Counted from the stretch's first letter, positions 41,369-50,459 are shown. The stretch is DNA of 64,000 nt from Treponema brennaborense DSM 12168 (GCF_000212415.1 NC_015500.1:2976001-3040000), one strand, 5' to 3'. Notes: generated by a model not told the origin, from the letters alone. Program-made: numbers and translations.

Positions 41369-43888
41369 TTACTCGAAAATCGCCGGATCCAAATTCCACA
41401 ACGAATCGGAAGGTCCGTACGCGCCCGTATCCGTATTGAACACGCGATTCATGATGAGGTTTCGGTTTCCGTATTCGGCCGCATACACCGCGTCCGATAT
41501 CGTGCCCGCGTACGGAACGCCGGCAGGAGCGCGAAATCCGCTGCCTCCGTACGTTTTCCAGCCGACGTTCATATTTCCCGCCGCATCCGGCGCACGATAT
41601 TCCGGCTCGTTGCCCACTGACCACAACGGAGCCTGTACGGTTCCGGTTACCGTCGTATTGACGACGGCGGCCTGATCATAGTAATCGGTGTCAGCGTCCT
41701 TTGCCGTCGCGCGCCGGCCGAACCAGTTGCCGCCGCCGTGAGCAGCCTGCACCGTGCAGTTCAGCAGAACGTATCCCTTCGGCACGAGCGCAGATGAAAG
41801 GCTTCCCACGCGCGTTTCAAAAACGTACGACGCGCTGGCGGGAACGGCGTCTTTCGACGTGTCGAGCATCACGATATCGCACTTTTCAAACAGCGCGACG
41901 TCCGCGTATCCCCAGATAAAATCCGTGTCTCCTTCTATATGGCAATCGTAAAACCAGTTTTTGCCGGTCGTCTGAATCGTATCCTGAAAACCTTTGAACG
42001 AACAGTTATACGCAGCCAATTTTTTACCCGCACCGTTTGCAAAAAACAACGCTTCCGACTGGGCCGTTCCGCCGATATTCCGATCGTACGCATTCCGAAT
42101 CGTCAGATTTTTCAGCGTCAAATCGGATCCCGACCAGTAAAACGCCGCCCGGCCGTGCGTTCCGCCGTTGTACGCGTTGCAGTTGATACCGACGATTTCG
42201 CATCCGGCGCCGCGTGCGTTTCCGGCAGGTCCCGCAACCGTAACGTTTTTTCCGCCTTTGTAGCAGATAATTTCACGATACGTACCCGCTTCAAGCGAAA
42301 CGACCGCCCCGTCGGCCGCGACGTTCAGCGCAGCCTGCAGCGTCCGATAATCGGCGGCGACGGACGTTCCCACTTTTAAAGCGGCGGCGTTCACCGGTAC
42401 GTACGCGGCGCGCGTCGTAAACGCCCACCGTTTTTGCTCCCGATCAAAACCGGTAAACGGCTTGCCGTTCACCGTTCCGCAAATCGCGCCGTCGGGAATC
42501 ACGACGTAATACGAGCCGCCGTTTTCAAGCGCGCCGTAATGCGGTTTAACGTACACCGTATTTCCGTCAATCTGAACCATAAAATCCTTGAGCAGATATG
42601 AAGTCGTTTTTCCCGTTCCGTCGGGAATTTCAACGGTTTCACTTCCGATCCGTATCGTATCAACGAGCGCACCGCTCGCCGCATCATACAAATACACCGC
42701 GTCTTCAACTAAAACGGGCGGTCCGTCGAACGTGATTGAAAGCACGTCGTCTTCATACACACCGGCCGTTCCCGGCTGCGGATAAAACGCCGCATACGAT
42801 CCGTAATCGGTATCGGTCAGCGTTAACCCTTTCGACACAGTGCAGCGGAACAGCTTCCGGACGGATGAATCGGCCGCATTGGAAACCGTAACCGCCGCAC
42901 TGCCGACAGCAACCGGCGTCATCGTGAAACCGGTTTCCGTCCGCTCAACGCGAACCGCCGCGCCGTCGGCTGACACGCTGAAATCGCACGCGGTGCCGGC
43001 ATCGTCGAACGCTTCAACACGGAATTCCGCCGCATCTGTACCCGTTCTTACATTCCAGTTATTTTCATTTAACAAGACAAACGGCGTACTGTCTTCTTTA
43101 AGCGTAATAAAATCACCGTTCATAGACGACAGTTTGAGCGCCGCGCGTCCGGTATCAAGCGAACCTATTTTAAACGAATACAATTCAAAGCTGTCGCCGT
43201 TGGTATAGATACCGAACGAACCGGCGGAAATGGTTTCACCGTCTTTGATCGTATAGGACGTTTTACCGCTCTTATTGAACGGAATACCGTTGAACGAACC
43301 GGAAATCGTTCCGCCGTCATACTCGCAGCGGATAACGTACGGCTGATCGGAACATACCGCGCTCCATACCGACGTGTCGCTGACCAAACTGCCGAACTGC
43401 AATCCTTTCGGCGTTAACGCCGTTCCCAGCTGATTGCGGCCGTTCCAGTTGACGCCCGCGTAGTAAAAATTCTCCTCACCGGAAGCGGTTTTTCCGATTC
43501 GGCACGCGACGCCGAAATTCTTGTTTTTCCCGCTACCTTTCGCCGTCGGCCGCACCACGGCTTCCGCATAGAATCGATCGCCGAATTGCTGCGCTGCAGC
43601 AGCGGCTGCTTCCGGCGCAAGCATCAGTGCAATCCCTTCCGCGGGATTTTCCACAACGAGCCGATTCCCGACAACGAAAACGGTCCCGCCCGGAACCGTC
43701 CATTCGTATCCGGCGAACGAACCCGTAAATTCCCGCGGCGTTTCGTCGTCCTGCGAATCCGAATCAGTCCGAGCGCGTCCGTTTCCGGTGCTTCCGCAGC
43801 CGGCCGTAACCGCGCATAAAACGGCGGCGCATACAAGCACCGCACGGATAAAAATCGGCCGCCGAGCGGCTGCCGGTATGAATTTCAT
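41369..43888 (-). CDS. Multidomain lipoprotein pectinesterase (CE8)
   Basis: An 839-residue exported protein. Lipoprotein signal MKFIPAAARR... ending VTAGC (Cys31). Residues about 45-250 form a laminin-G/concanavalin-like domain, perhaps a carbohydrate binder; about 270-360 a Big-type Ig domain; about 375-525 an SbsA-type Ig-like domain (DDVLSITFDGPPVLVEDAVY); the C-terminal 300 residues are the CE8 beta-helix with QDT at 635-637 and catalytic Asp656 in GDTDFIWG. It removes methyl esters so that the pectate lyase, encoded 218 bases downstream, can cut. Start chosen for GGAGG upstream. A hairpin terminator separates it from the lipoprotein genes upstream. Confidence 0.9.
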   Translation of the reverse strand: MKFIPAAARRPIFIRAVLVCAAVLCAVTAGCGSTGNGRARTDSDSQDDETPREFTGSFAGYEWTVPGGTVFVVGNRLVVENPAEGIALMLAPEAAAAAAQQFGDRFYAEAVVRPTAKGSGKNKNFGVACRIGKTASGEENFYYAGVNWNGRNQLGTALTPKGLQFGSLVSDTSVWSAVCSDQPYVIRCEYDGGTISGSFNGIPFNKSGKTSYTIKDGETISAGSFGIYTNGDSFELYSFKIGSLDTGRAALKLSSMNGDFITLKEDSTPFVLLNENNWNVRTGTDAAEFRVEAFDDAGTACDFSVSADGAAVRVERTETGFTMTPVAVGSAAVTVSNAADSSVRKLFRCTVSKGLTLTDTDYGSYAAFYPQPGTAGVYEDDVLSITFDGPPVLVEDAVYLYDAASGALVDTIRIGSETVEIPDGTGKTTSYLLKDFMVQIDGNTVYVKPHYGALENGGSYYVVIPDGAICGTVNGKPFTGFDREQKRWAFTTRAAYVPVNAAALKVGTSVAADYRTLQAALNVAADGAVVSLEAGTYREIICYKGGKNVTVAGPAGNARGAGCEIVGINCNAYNGGTHGRAAFYWSGSDLTLKNLTIRNAYDRNIGGTAQSEALFFANGAGKKLAAYNCSFKGFQDTIQTTGKNWFYDCHIEGDTDFIWGYADVALFEKCDIVMLDTSKDAVPASASYVFETRVGSLSSALVPKGYVLLNCTVQAAHGGGNWFGRRATAKDADTDYYDQAAVVNTTVTGTVQAPLWSVGNEPEYRAPDAAGNMNVGWKTYGGSGFRAPAGVPYAGTISDAVYAAEYGNRNLIMNRVFNTDTGAYGPSDSLWNLDPAIFE

Positions 43889-43929
43889 GTTTCCTCCGAT
43901 TTTGCGGCAAATCCGTTCCGCCGCAGCTG

Positions 43930-43961
43930 AAAAGCGAGGCCGCCCGTTAAGGCAGCCTCGC
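43930..43961 (-). terminator. Terminator or attenuator between lipoprotein and pectinesterase genes
   Basis: Minus strand stem GCGAGGC-t-GCC / GGGC-g-GCCTCGC followed by TTTTC. It could reduce readthrough into the large pectinesterase gene. Confidence 0.65.
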
Positions 43962-43984
43962 AAGGATAGGATCTATGAAGAACT

Positions 43985-44539
43985 CTATTGCAGAGTTACT
44001 TCCACCTCATAAACGTTCACCCCGCCGCCGCCGGCAGCTTGGAGCGAGTACGTACCGGGAGCCAGTTCGACGGTACTCCGCACCGGAGATCCGGGAGCGG
44101 GAACTTCCGCCGCCACAGTGCCGTCGCCCGTTTTGAATTCAAGCGACCGCACGGCGCTGTTTGAAGAACTGCAGCACACCACCGCTACGGAAGCTGTCGA
44201 AGGAACGGTAAACGTTACCGTATTGAGCATTCCGCCCAATTTCAACCGCCGCGAATACGCCGTACCCTCGACCGTTTTATTATTCGCATCGACAACCAGT
44301 TTTGATTCCGCCGGATTCGGAACGTTCAGCGTAAAGAAGCCGTCCGTTCCGGCTTTCGTTCCGCCGGCAATATCCGCGTTCAAATCAAGTTCCGACGCGT
44401 TCAGCACGTACACGGCTGCAGCCGCAGCAGTAACTTCGGGTTCCGCCGCACTTTCGGCAGCCGTACCGGTCGTTGCGCAGGAAACGAACAGACATCCGGC
44501 CAAAACGACCGACACAGCGCCTGACAATAATTTTTTCAT
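43985..44539 (-). CDS. Small beta-rich lipoprotein linked to pectin genes
   Basis: A 184-residue lipoprotein (lipobox FVSC near residue 20, start MKKLLSGAV). The mature part is Val/Thr-rich with predicted strands and ends VNVYEVEVTLQ; the final strands resemble the end of the neighbouring lipoprotein (VVRIHDISITK). This fits a small beta-sandwich such as a carbohydrate-binding module, but I do not recognise the family. GGAGA precedes the ATG at 44539. Same strand as and between the phase-variable lipoprotein and the pectinesterase; probably a sugar-binding accessory protein. Confidence 0.7.
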   Translation of the reverse strand: MKKLLSGAVSVVLAGCLFVSCATTGTAAESAAEPEVTAAAAAVYVLNASELDLNADIAGGTKAGTDGFFTLNVPNPAESKLVVDANNKTVEGTAYSRRLKLGGMLNTVTFTVPSTASVAVVCCSSSNSAVRSLEFKTGDGTVAAEVPAPGSPVRSTVELAPGTYSLQAAGGGGVNVYEVEVTLQ

Positions 44540-44590
44540 CGTATCTCCTCGTATAACTTTAAAGTAATGCAAAGAACGCCGCATTTGCGG

Positions 44591-45245
44591 TTATTTTGTG
44601 ATACTTATATCGTGAATACGGACAACGTTCGTTCCACCGAAATAAACTTTTACCGTATCCGTACCCGTATAAGACGCTTCAAGCCAAGCTCCCGCAACGG
44701 GAACCGAATTTTCGGGCCCGAACGTAGTGGTACCGTTGACCGTTATCTGCGCCGTCCTGTCCGATTTGTCGGTGGAAGAGTTCGCCGCATAAAACATTTT
44801 AGCGGTAAACGGCCCTGCAAGCTCAGCGTACACCATATCCGCTTTTGAAGGTTCTACGGCACCGACCGAACCTTCACCTTTTGCACTCTGCGCCGTGTTG
44901 ATTTTGTTGTAAGATCCGCTGGATGAACCGTTCGATAAAATGAGTTGTATTCCGGTTGGAATCGAATCATACCTTATCACCGAATCGGTACCGCCGACGG
45001 TAACTTTCGCAACGCTGCCGTCGCTGCCATCCGTATCTGATCCCGTTTCCGCTGCTGCAACGAACGTCACCGCAGATAAATCCAAATCGGAAAAACTCCA
45101 CGCGTAGGTAGTGGGCGTCGGGGTCGGGGTCGACTCCGAAGACGAATCACCGCCGTTTCCGTTATCACAGCTTACGAGATACCCCCCCCCCTATCGTCAA
45201 AACCAGCAGACACGCCAAACCGATAAAACCTGAACGATTTTTCAT
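44591..45245 (-). pseudogene. Beta-rich lipoprotein gene, out of frame at a G10 tract (possibly phase variable)
   Basis: AAGGAGG and ATG at 45245 open a signal peptide MKNRSGFIGLACLLVLTI followed by glycines coded by ten G (45182-45191). With ten G the frame stops after GVSRKL. With nine G it reads GGGYLVSC-DNGNGG, a proper lipobox, then a Ser/Thr/Pro linker and a 165-codon open frame to 44591: a 217-residue lipoprotein. The whole span is 655 bases, one more than a multiple of three. The mature domain is a beta-rich, Thr/Ser-rich module ending VNVVRIHDISITK-like strands, probably carbohydrate binding. Annotated as broken in this sequence; switching is inference. Confidence 0.8.
45182..45191 (-). 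repeat. Homopolymeric G10 tract in a signal-peptide coding region
   Basis: Ten C on the plus strand. Runs of this kind change length by slipped-strand pairing and switch genes in T. pallidum and other bacteria. No other G/C homopolymer of this length was noticed in the window. Confidence 0.95.
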
Positions 45246-45262
45246 CAAATCCTCCTTAAAAA

Positions 45263-45275
45263 TGAAAACGCTTGA
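45263..45275. promoter_or_regulatory. LacI/CcpA-like operator in the lipoprotein leader
   Basis: TGAAAACGCTTGA fits the general LacI-family dyad with a central CG. It lies 18 bases upstream of the lipoprotein start, where a bound repressor would block the transcript. KdgR-type LacI regulators control pectin genes in other bacteria; no such regulator is in the window. Confidence 0.3.
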
Positions 45276-45386
45276 TGTTTTATTATTTGCCGGTTTTAGG
45301 GAACTATACCGGAGACTTTTTGGACTTTCACGCCCTCTATAAATCTAAAATGAGAAAAAAGTTCGTTATGGAGAAAAAGACGCCGG

Positions 45387-46322
45387 TTACGACGATTCGC
45401 CGTGCGGAAACGACAGCGGAATCCAAGTCTTATCCAGCGTAAACACGATATCGGTATCGCTGTAGTGCCAATAATTGCGGATGTCGCGAATCATCGCCTT
45501 GCGCACGACGTCAACGCGCTTTATGGGAACGTCGTGTTTCAGATACACGTGCACGACGATATACAACGTGCGCCCGCGCTTGGTGGAATACGTTTTAAAT
45601 CCGGCCAAATCATACGCGGCGACGTACGGCCGTATCACCGCGTCGAGTTCCTGCTGAATATCGACCGGCGGTGCGGCGGTCAGCAATTCCTGAATATTGT
45701 CGCCGAGCTGACGAACGAATTGCGGTACCAACAGGACGATAAAAAGCAGCGTCATTCCCGAATCGATGTACGGAATCACAAAGGCCGCCCGGGTCCGCCG
45801 CAACACGAAGATACAGCAGAACGCGGCGAGCACCGACACGCTCAAAAGCGTGTCGTTCACCCAACTTTTTGCCTCGGCCGAAAGCACCGGCGAATCGGTT
45901 TTCTTTGCGGCAATCCGTAAAACGACCGAAACGGCCGCGCACACGCAAACCGAAATCAGCGTGTACAGCGCCGCGGATTCCGCGCCGATTACCGCGCCGC
46001 CGCCGAGCAGCGTCTTTAACGCGGCGTACGCAAGCGCGCAGTTCATCGTCAGGATAAACATCGTCCGTATCACGATGAACAGCGGCTCGAACGAGCCGTA
46101 ACCGAACTGGAACTGCCGGTCGTCGCCGCGCTTTACCAGCTGCACCACGCGTGCCGAAATCAGCGTAAAAAAGCTCGACGTAAACGAATACAGCGCGTCG
46201 AATAAAACAGACTGGGACTTCGAGACGAACGCGAAGAACAATCCGCCCACCGCGAACGCAAAGTTGACGATCGTAACGAATTTGATAAGGGATATTTCGG
46301 AAAAAGGTTTCGATTTTCTCAT
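45387..46322 (-). CDS. Cation diffusion facilitator (CDF) transporter
   Basis: A 311-residue inner-membrane protein with about six helices (residues 15-215) and a cytoplasmic C-terminal domain (220-311) of the CDF ferredoxin-like fold. N-terminal region SQSVLFDALYSFTSSFFTLIS corresponds to TM2, though the usual HD/DD metal pair is partly replaced (FDALYS; WVNDTLLS in TM5), so the metal (Zn, Mn or Fe) or even activity is uncertain. ATG 46322 gives the family start; the RBS is weak. It follows pheT by 122 bases on the same strand. Confidence 0.8.
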   Translation of the reverse strand: MRKSKPFSEISLIKFVTIVNFAFAVGGLFFAFVSKSQSVLFDALYSFTSSFFTLISARVVQLVKRGDDRQFQFGYGSFEPLFIVIRTMFILTMNCALAYAALKTLLGGGAVIGAESAALYTLISVCVCAAVSVVLRIAAKKTDSPVLSAEAKSWVNDTLLSVSVLAAFCCIFVLRRTRAAFVIPYIDSGMTLLFIVLLVPQFVRQLGDNIQELLTAAPPVDIQQELDAVIRPYVAAYDLAGFKTYSTKRGRTLYIVVHVYLKHDVPIKRVDVVRKAMIRDIRNYWHYSDTDIVFTLDKTWIPLSFPHGESS

Positions 46323-46444
46323 AACGGACGGACACCCGCGCGGACAAACGGCTGCCGACGATGCCGGACGTACCGGATAAATCGGCGGCAGCAAAAAACG
46401 GGGCGTCCTCACCGCGCGAAAAAGACGTCCCCGGTTGTAAAATG

Positions 46445-48166
46445 TTACATCAAGGCTTCAATATCGAGTTCGCCGGCAACGCACGGAACGGTAATCGCCC
46501 AGTTTTCAAGAACGGCCGGATGCACTTCGCCGAACACGCCGACCGCGCTGCCGTTTACCAGCAGACGCGCCTGACGGCCCGGAATAAAGCGCGGATCGTC
46601 GGATTCTTCCACGCAATATTCGTGATCCAAAAAATGCAGCAACGTGGCCACTTCGCTCGCCACCGTGTTGAAGTTCGCGTCACCGGCTGCGGTTACAAAG
46701 CCCAAACTTTGGCGCGTCCGGGTGCCGGTTACTTCTTCGCCGCACAAAAACGCCACTTTACCTATTTCAAAAATCTTGTGCGGATAAATCGCGTTGCCGG
46801 AACCGGCTTCGGCTCCCAGCAGGGACGCGATAATCGACGGGCGCACGAACTGATAATTTTCGCTCATCGGATTTGAGATTTCAATAACGTCTTTTCCGTC
46901 GATATTCATCCGGTCGATATAATCGCGTTTCGAGCCCAAATAGTTGAAAATCATTTCCTGATAACCGAGTCCCACCATGAGCGTCTTCGCTTTGCGGCTG
47001 AACAGCGTTACCGGCGACAACCGTCCGATCGTAAAATCGCGCGGTTTTTCGGGTGCAAAGTACGACAATTCCATACCCATCATAACGTCTTCTATAACGT
47101 CCACTTCGTGCAGAAAGTCGTTGCGGTACGGCGGCGGCAGCACCGTCAGAACCGCATCGCTGCCGGCTTCCACGCTGACCGTGTTTCCCATGCGTTCCAG
47201 CGCTTTTTTCGCCTCGGCGGCGGAAAGCGAACTGCCCAGCACTTTATTGATCGCGTGCAGCGTCGCGTGCGCCGGTTCCTGAAAATAATACGGCGCCACA
47301 ATCGTTTTGCCGAAGCCGGTATCGTAGGGATGCTCCACTTTGCACGGTAATATCGTATAGCCGGCGTCTGCAAAATCGCACGCCACGATGTTCGTCGCCA
47401 AAAGCAGCGACGGCATATCGGTACCGGTCATTTCAACCAGCAGATCCGAATCGCCGACTTTTACCGCTCCCAGCGTCGCACTGTTGATGATCGGTGCCAT
47501 CGACATGACTTCGCCTTTATCGTCTTTCAGAAGCGGGAATTTTTTTGCATCCTTTAAAATCCAGCCGAAATCTTTGCCTTTCGGATGATCGCTCAGAATC
47601 TGCCGGCACGTCATGGGCTGATCGCACTGAAGCGGTACGAACGACGTTTTATCCGGATCGACGGCAACGTAATGAACCGGCCACTGAATCAGCGCCGAAC
47701 GGTACACACCCATCGAAATGGAACGGCGCTTACGTCCGAAGTTCCAGCACAATTTTTCCTGCGTTTGGATAATATCAAGCAACATCGGTTCGTCGATCGG
47801 TTTTCCGGAAATGACGAACGCCGTCATAAACGGCCGAACTTCTTTCAGCGCCGGGTCGACCGTTACCGTCCGGCTTCCGCAATCGGCCAACGTACCCGGC
47901 TTGGACAGAAACGCCGTATAGTCCGCGTGCGTGCCGCCTTTGTGCAAACGCAATTGACGCGCGACGCCGCCGGTGGACCACAAATCCGGACGGTTGGTAT
48001 CGTTCAGTTCTATTTTAATGACCCGATCATCCGCATTTACCGACATATCGGGTTTTTCATCAAGTTCCGCCTTGCCGCACGTCAGACGGTTTTCAAGCGT
48101 ATCGTAATCGTATGTTTCACCTAGCAGGTTAAAGAAAAGTTTTTCATTGACTTCTATTTTAGGCAT
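46445..48166 (-). CDS. pheT: Phenylalanine--tRNA ligase beta subunit (archaeal/spirochaetal type)
   Basis: A 573-residue subunit of the alpha2-beta2 enzyme that charges tRNA-Phe. It is much shorter than the typical bacterial PheT (about 800) because it lacks the N-terminal EMAP-like and C-terminal anticodon-binding additions; spirochaetes are known to carry the archaeal-genre enzyme. Seen: start PKIEVNEKLFFNLLGETYDYDTLENRL, the B3/B4 editing region with NRPDLWSTGGVARQLR and a B5-like HEVDVIEDVMMGMEL. AGAGGTG precedes the ATG at 48166. pheS is not adjacent. Confidence 0.92.
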   Translation of the reverse strand: MPKIEVNEKLFFNLLGETYDYDTLENRLTCGKAELDEKPDMSVNADDRVIKIELNDTNRPDLWSTGGVARQLRLHKGGTHADYTAFLSKPGTLADCGSRTVTVDPALKEVRPFMTAFVISGKPIDEPMLLDIIQTQEKLCWNFGRKRRSISMGVYRSALIQWPVHYVAVDPDKTSFVPLQCDQPMTCRQILSDHPKGKDFGWILKDAKKFPLLKDDKGEVMSMAPIINSATLGAVKVGDSDLLVEMTGTDMPSLLLATNIVACDFADAGYTILPCKVEHPYDTGFGKTIVAPYYFQEPAHATLHAINKVLGSSLSAAEAKKALERMGNTVSVEAGSDAVLTVLPPPYRNDFLHEVDVIEDVMMGMELSYFAPEKPRDFTIGRLSPVTLFSRKAKTLMVGLGYQEMIFNYLGSKRDYIDRMNIDGKDVIEISNPMSENYQFVRPSIIASLLGAEAGSGNAIYPHKIFEIGKVAFLCGEEVTGTRTRQSLGFVTAAGDANFNTVASEVATLLHFLDHEYCVEESDDPRFIPGRQARLLVNGSAVGVFGEVHPAVLENWAITVPCVAGELDIEALM

Positions 48167-48417
48167 GACAGCACCTCTGTAACAATATTTTATCATTATA
48201 GCAAAACGGCTGTCGGTTGTCTATCAGACGCGGCAAACCGGCATTTCAGGCTGAAATTCCGAACCGAAATTCCGACGGAAAGCGAACTGAATTACCATTG
48301 AAAGCCGGCAGGCTGAATGCCGTTTTATTTCATGCGAAAATCATGCGATACCCGACTGAAACGTATTCGGCTATCGGAAGACGCGCAGACCGCCGATGAC
48401 TGCCGGTAATTTACCAT

Positions 48418-48558
48418 TTAACCGGAACTGCTTTGAGCTGGCTCTATAAGTATCCACTTACCAACCGAATCTTTGAGTTCATACTCATCATTATTTTGTG
48501 AATACACCATCAAAGAACATACTGTCATTATAATTAAAAGTATCATTTGTTTTTTCAT
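48418..48558 (-). CDS. 46-residue exported peptide, probable gene remnant
   Basis: MKKQMILLIIMTVCSLMVYS is a clear signal peptide, followed by 26 residues (QNNDEYELKDSVGKWILIEP in part) ending in TAA. AGGAA lies upstream. It reads like the first exported part of a larger small-protein gene cut short. AT-rich, like the two lipoprotein genes upstream. Unknown function. Confidence 0.4.
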   Translation of the reverse strand: MKKQMILLIIMTVCSLMVYSQNNDEYELKDSVGKWILIEPAQSSSG

Positions 48559-48598
48559 ATTAAAAGTTCCTATTAAACACGGCTTTTCCGCATTCTAT

Positions 48599-48652
48599 GC
48601 TTCGCACCCTTTCACCCCCTAACGCGGATGCTATGCTAAAAAACACAGTGTT
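48599..48652 (-). repeat. 54-base cassette-associated repeat, copy 1
   Basis: Identical over 54 bases to 49459-49512. In the minus orientation it begins with the dyad AACACTGTGTT plus a T-run and contains GCGTTAGGGGG. It lies 60 bases after the lipoprotein gene at 48713. Confidence 0.9.
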
Positions 48653-48712
48653 CCCCGATAAACAAAACGCTTTTCCGCTCCCCCAAAGGAGTAGGTTCTT
48701 ACAGTCTTAATC

Positions 48713-49384
48713 TTATTCCGGTTCATCGGGTATGTAGAAAAACATGGTATCATCAACTGGTTTTGTTATGATAATTTTTCCTTCTTCATTAACTGAAACA
48801 ATCCAATCTGGAATAATTTTTTTTCCTAAAGGAATTGGAAATTTCCCGGTATTCGCCTTACGTTCTACGACACCTATATAATTTTTAACAGTAAAGAATC
48901 CTCCATCTGGATGATCTTTTCTTAATTCAAAATTACTAAATGAGTTACCAACAGCCCCTTCCATATGGACTATGTCAATAATTTTTGTATCATTATTCCC
49001 ATCAGGTTTATTTATTCTGCTAGTTGTATAAATCATGGTTTTAGCTGCAGTTATATTAATTCGAGGAGTAATGGATATAAGGTAAGGAAAATTCATAGAA
49101 TCATATGAAATGAAGTAACCTCTACTTCCATATTTTTTATATAAGTTACTCATTTCTTCAAATGTTACAATTTTACCAATACACTGTTGTAAACCATCAA
49201 TATCATCCTTAAAGAAATAATTATCAACAATTTCTGTAAATGAAACTTTTAAATAATCTTCTGGATTTATTTCTGGTTCCTTTACTGCCTCTTGTTTTTT
49301 GGTACATCCAAAAAACAAACTCAAACATAATACTAACAAAAATACGACTTGTTTTCGTTTATTTGTTATACGTTCCTGCATCAT
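48713..49384 (-). CDS. Hypothetical AT-rich lipoprotein
   Basis: A 223-residue lipoprotein: signal peptide with lipobox LFFGC (Cys27), then a hydrophilic, mixed alpha/beta mature part with no motif I recognise. AAGGAG precedes the ATG. The base composition is far more AT-rich than core genes. It lies between two copies of a 54-base repeat, with the same orientation as its neighbours, as in a gene-cassette array. Function unknown. Confidence 0.75.
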   Translation of the reverse strand: MMQERITNKRKQVVFLLVLCLSLFFGCTKKQEAVKEPEINPEDYLKVSFTEIVDNYFFKDDIDGLQQCIGKIVTFEEMSNLYKKYGSRGYFISYDSMNFPYLISITPRINITAAKTMIYTTSRINKPDGNNDTKIIDIVHMEGAVGNSFSNFELRKDHPDGGFFTVKNYIGVVERKANTGKFPIPLGKKIIPDWIVSVNEEGKIIITKPVDDTMFFYIPDEPE

Positions 49385-49458
49385 TCTTTGCTCCTTTATT
49401 TCATTAATGGCTCAACATTTTTCTTCTTTCTTTTTGGGGCGTCTTTTCCAGGGCTCAA

Positions 49459-49512
49459 GCTTCGCACCCTTTCACCCCCTAACGCGGATGCTATGCTAAA
49501 AAACACAGTGTT
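49459..49512 (-). repeat. 54-base cassette-associated repeat, copy 2
   Basis: Exact copy of 48599-48652, starting 8 bases after the stop of the SH3-like fragment. Each copy follows a gene end on the minus strand. Confidence 0.9.
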
Positions 49513-49519
49513 TCCCGCA

Positions 49520-49618
49520 TCAGTTTTCTATATCCAGATATTTACCGTAGACCCAGCCGTCAGGATAACCCTCGGCGTCAACTTTATACCAGTAAGTGGA
49601 AATATATTCATCTATTGC
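49520..49618 (-). pseudogene. C-terminal fragment of an SH3-domain protein
   Basis: A 32-codon open stretch without start codon encodes YWYKVDAEGYPDGWVYGKYL then DIEN and stop, a clear bacterial SH3 terminal strand pattern (WYKV...GWVYG). It overlaps the end of the leucine-rich gene in another frame. The rest of the SH3 gene is missing, so this is what remains of an older cassette. Confidence 0.65.
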
Positions 49619-50459
49619 TCACTTGCAGGACTACCAAACATAAAAGTAACGCCATTCTTCTTAATAAACCGAATATCTTCAGCATTATATGGTTCTGCAA
49701 CCGGATTATTTGCTAAGTATACGCGTTCAACCTTTTTAAAATCTAAATCATCTGGAATCTCGGTTATATTATTGTAATAAAGAGCTAAACCTGTTGTATA
49801 ATCAAATATATCTTGAACTTCATACAAACTATTTACATTCATAAATGCGTATCCAAAACCTTCCAAATCATCAGGTATTTGTAAATTTGAAATATTATAA
49901 ATCTTAGTTTTTCCAATATTTAAATCAGTTAAATATGTATTAGTTAAATTTGGTAATTCTGTAATATTCGTTCCCATAAGTGATAAATAAGTTAATTTTG
50001 GCAAGTTTTCTAATGCTGATACATCATGTAAAGTTTCAATATTACATATAATACGTCTTATTGAAGGAGCCTCTTCAATTCCATCAAGAGTTTCTAATAA
50101 AGTTCCTTCATAAATATAAAGACCTCTGAGATTTGAAAAACCTCCAATACCTTGCAACGATTTTAAAAATTTATTATTTGTAAGTGATATATTTTCTATT
50201 TCATTTCTTTGCTTTTCTGTTAAACTTTTTGCAAACAAAACAAAGTCTTCCATCTCTGTAAATCCGTTGTTTTCTAAATCAATCTGTTCAATTGTATTAA
50301 ATCCTTTAATTTGATAGTTTCTTTTTCTTCAACAGATGATACACTTGAATCTTCTACTTGCTTTTCAGCTTGTGATTCAATATTACCTATTTCCTTTTTT
50401 TTACACCCTATACAAAATAGTAAGACTACCAACATCACACTTATTACGATTTTTTTCAT
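49612..50459 (-). pseudogene. Leucine-rich-repeat lipoprotein gene with a frameshift at an A5 run
   Basis: ATG at 50459 (AAGGAG upstream) gives a lipoprotein signal (lipobox FCIGC) and 61 codons to a stop near 50274; the frame 49612-50253 encodes a leucine-rich-repeat domain (LTYLSLMGTNITELPNL and LALYYNNITEIPDDL). The LRR frame extends back through ...IKGFNTIEQIDLENN to the A-run at 50322-50326, so one extra A there restores a single 282-residue lipoprotein (848 bases, one short of a multiple of three). LRR lipoproteins of treponemes are surface-linked. Broken gene, slippage or read error cannot be told apart. Confidence 0.75.

Noticed and set aside
48599-49512. 54-base repeats considered as insertion-sequence ends
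   Set aside because: They are direct, not inverted, and no transposase lies between them.
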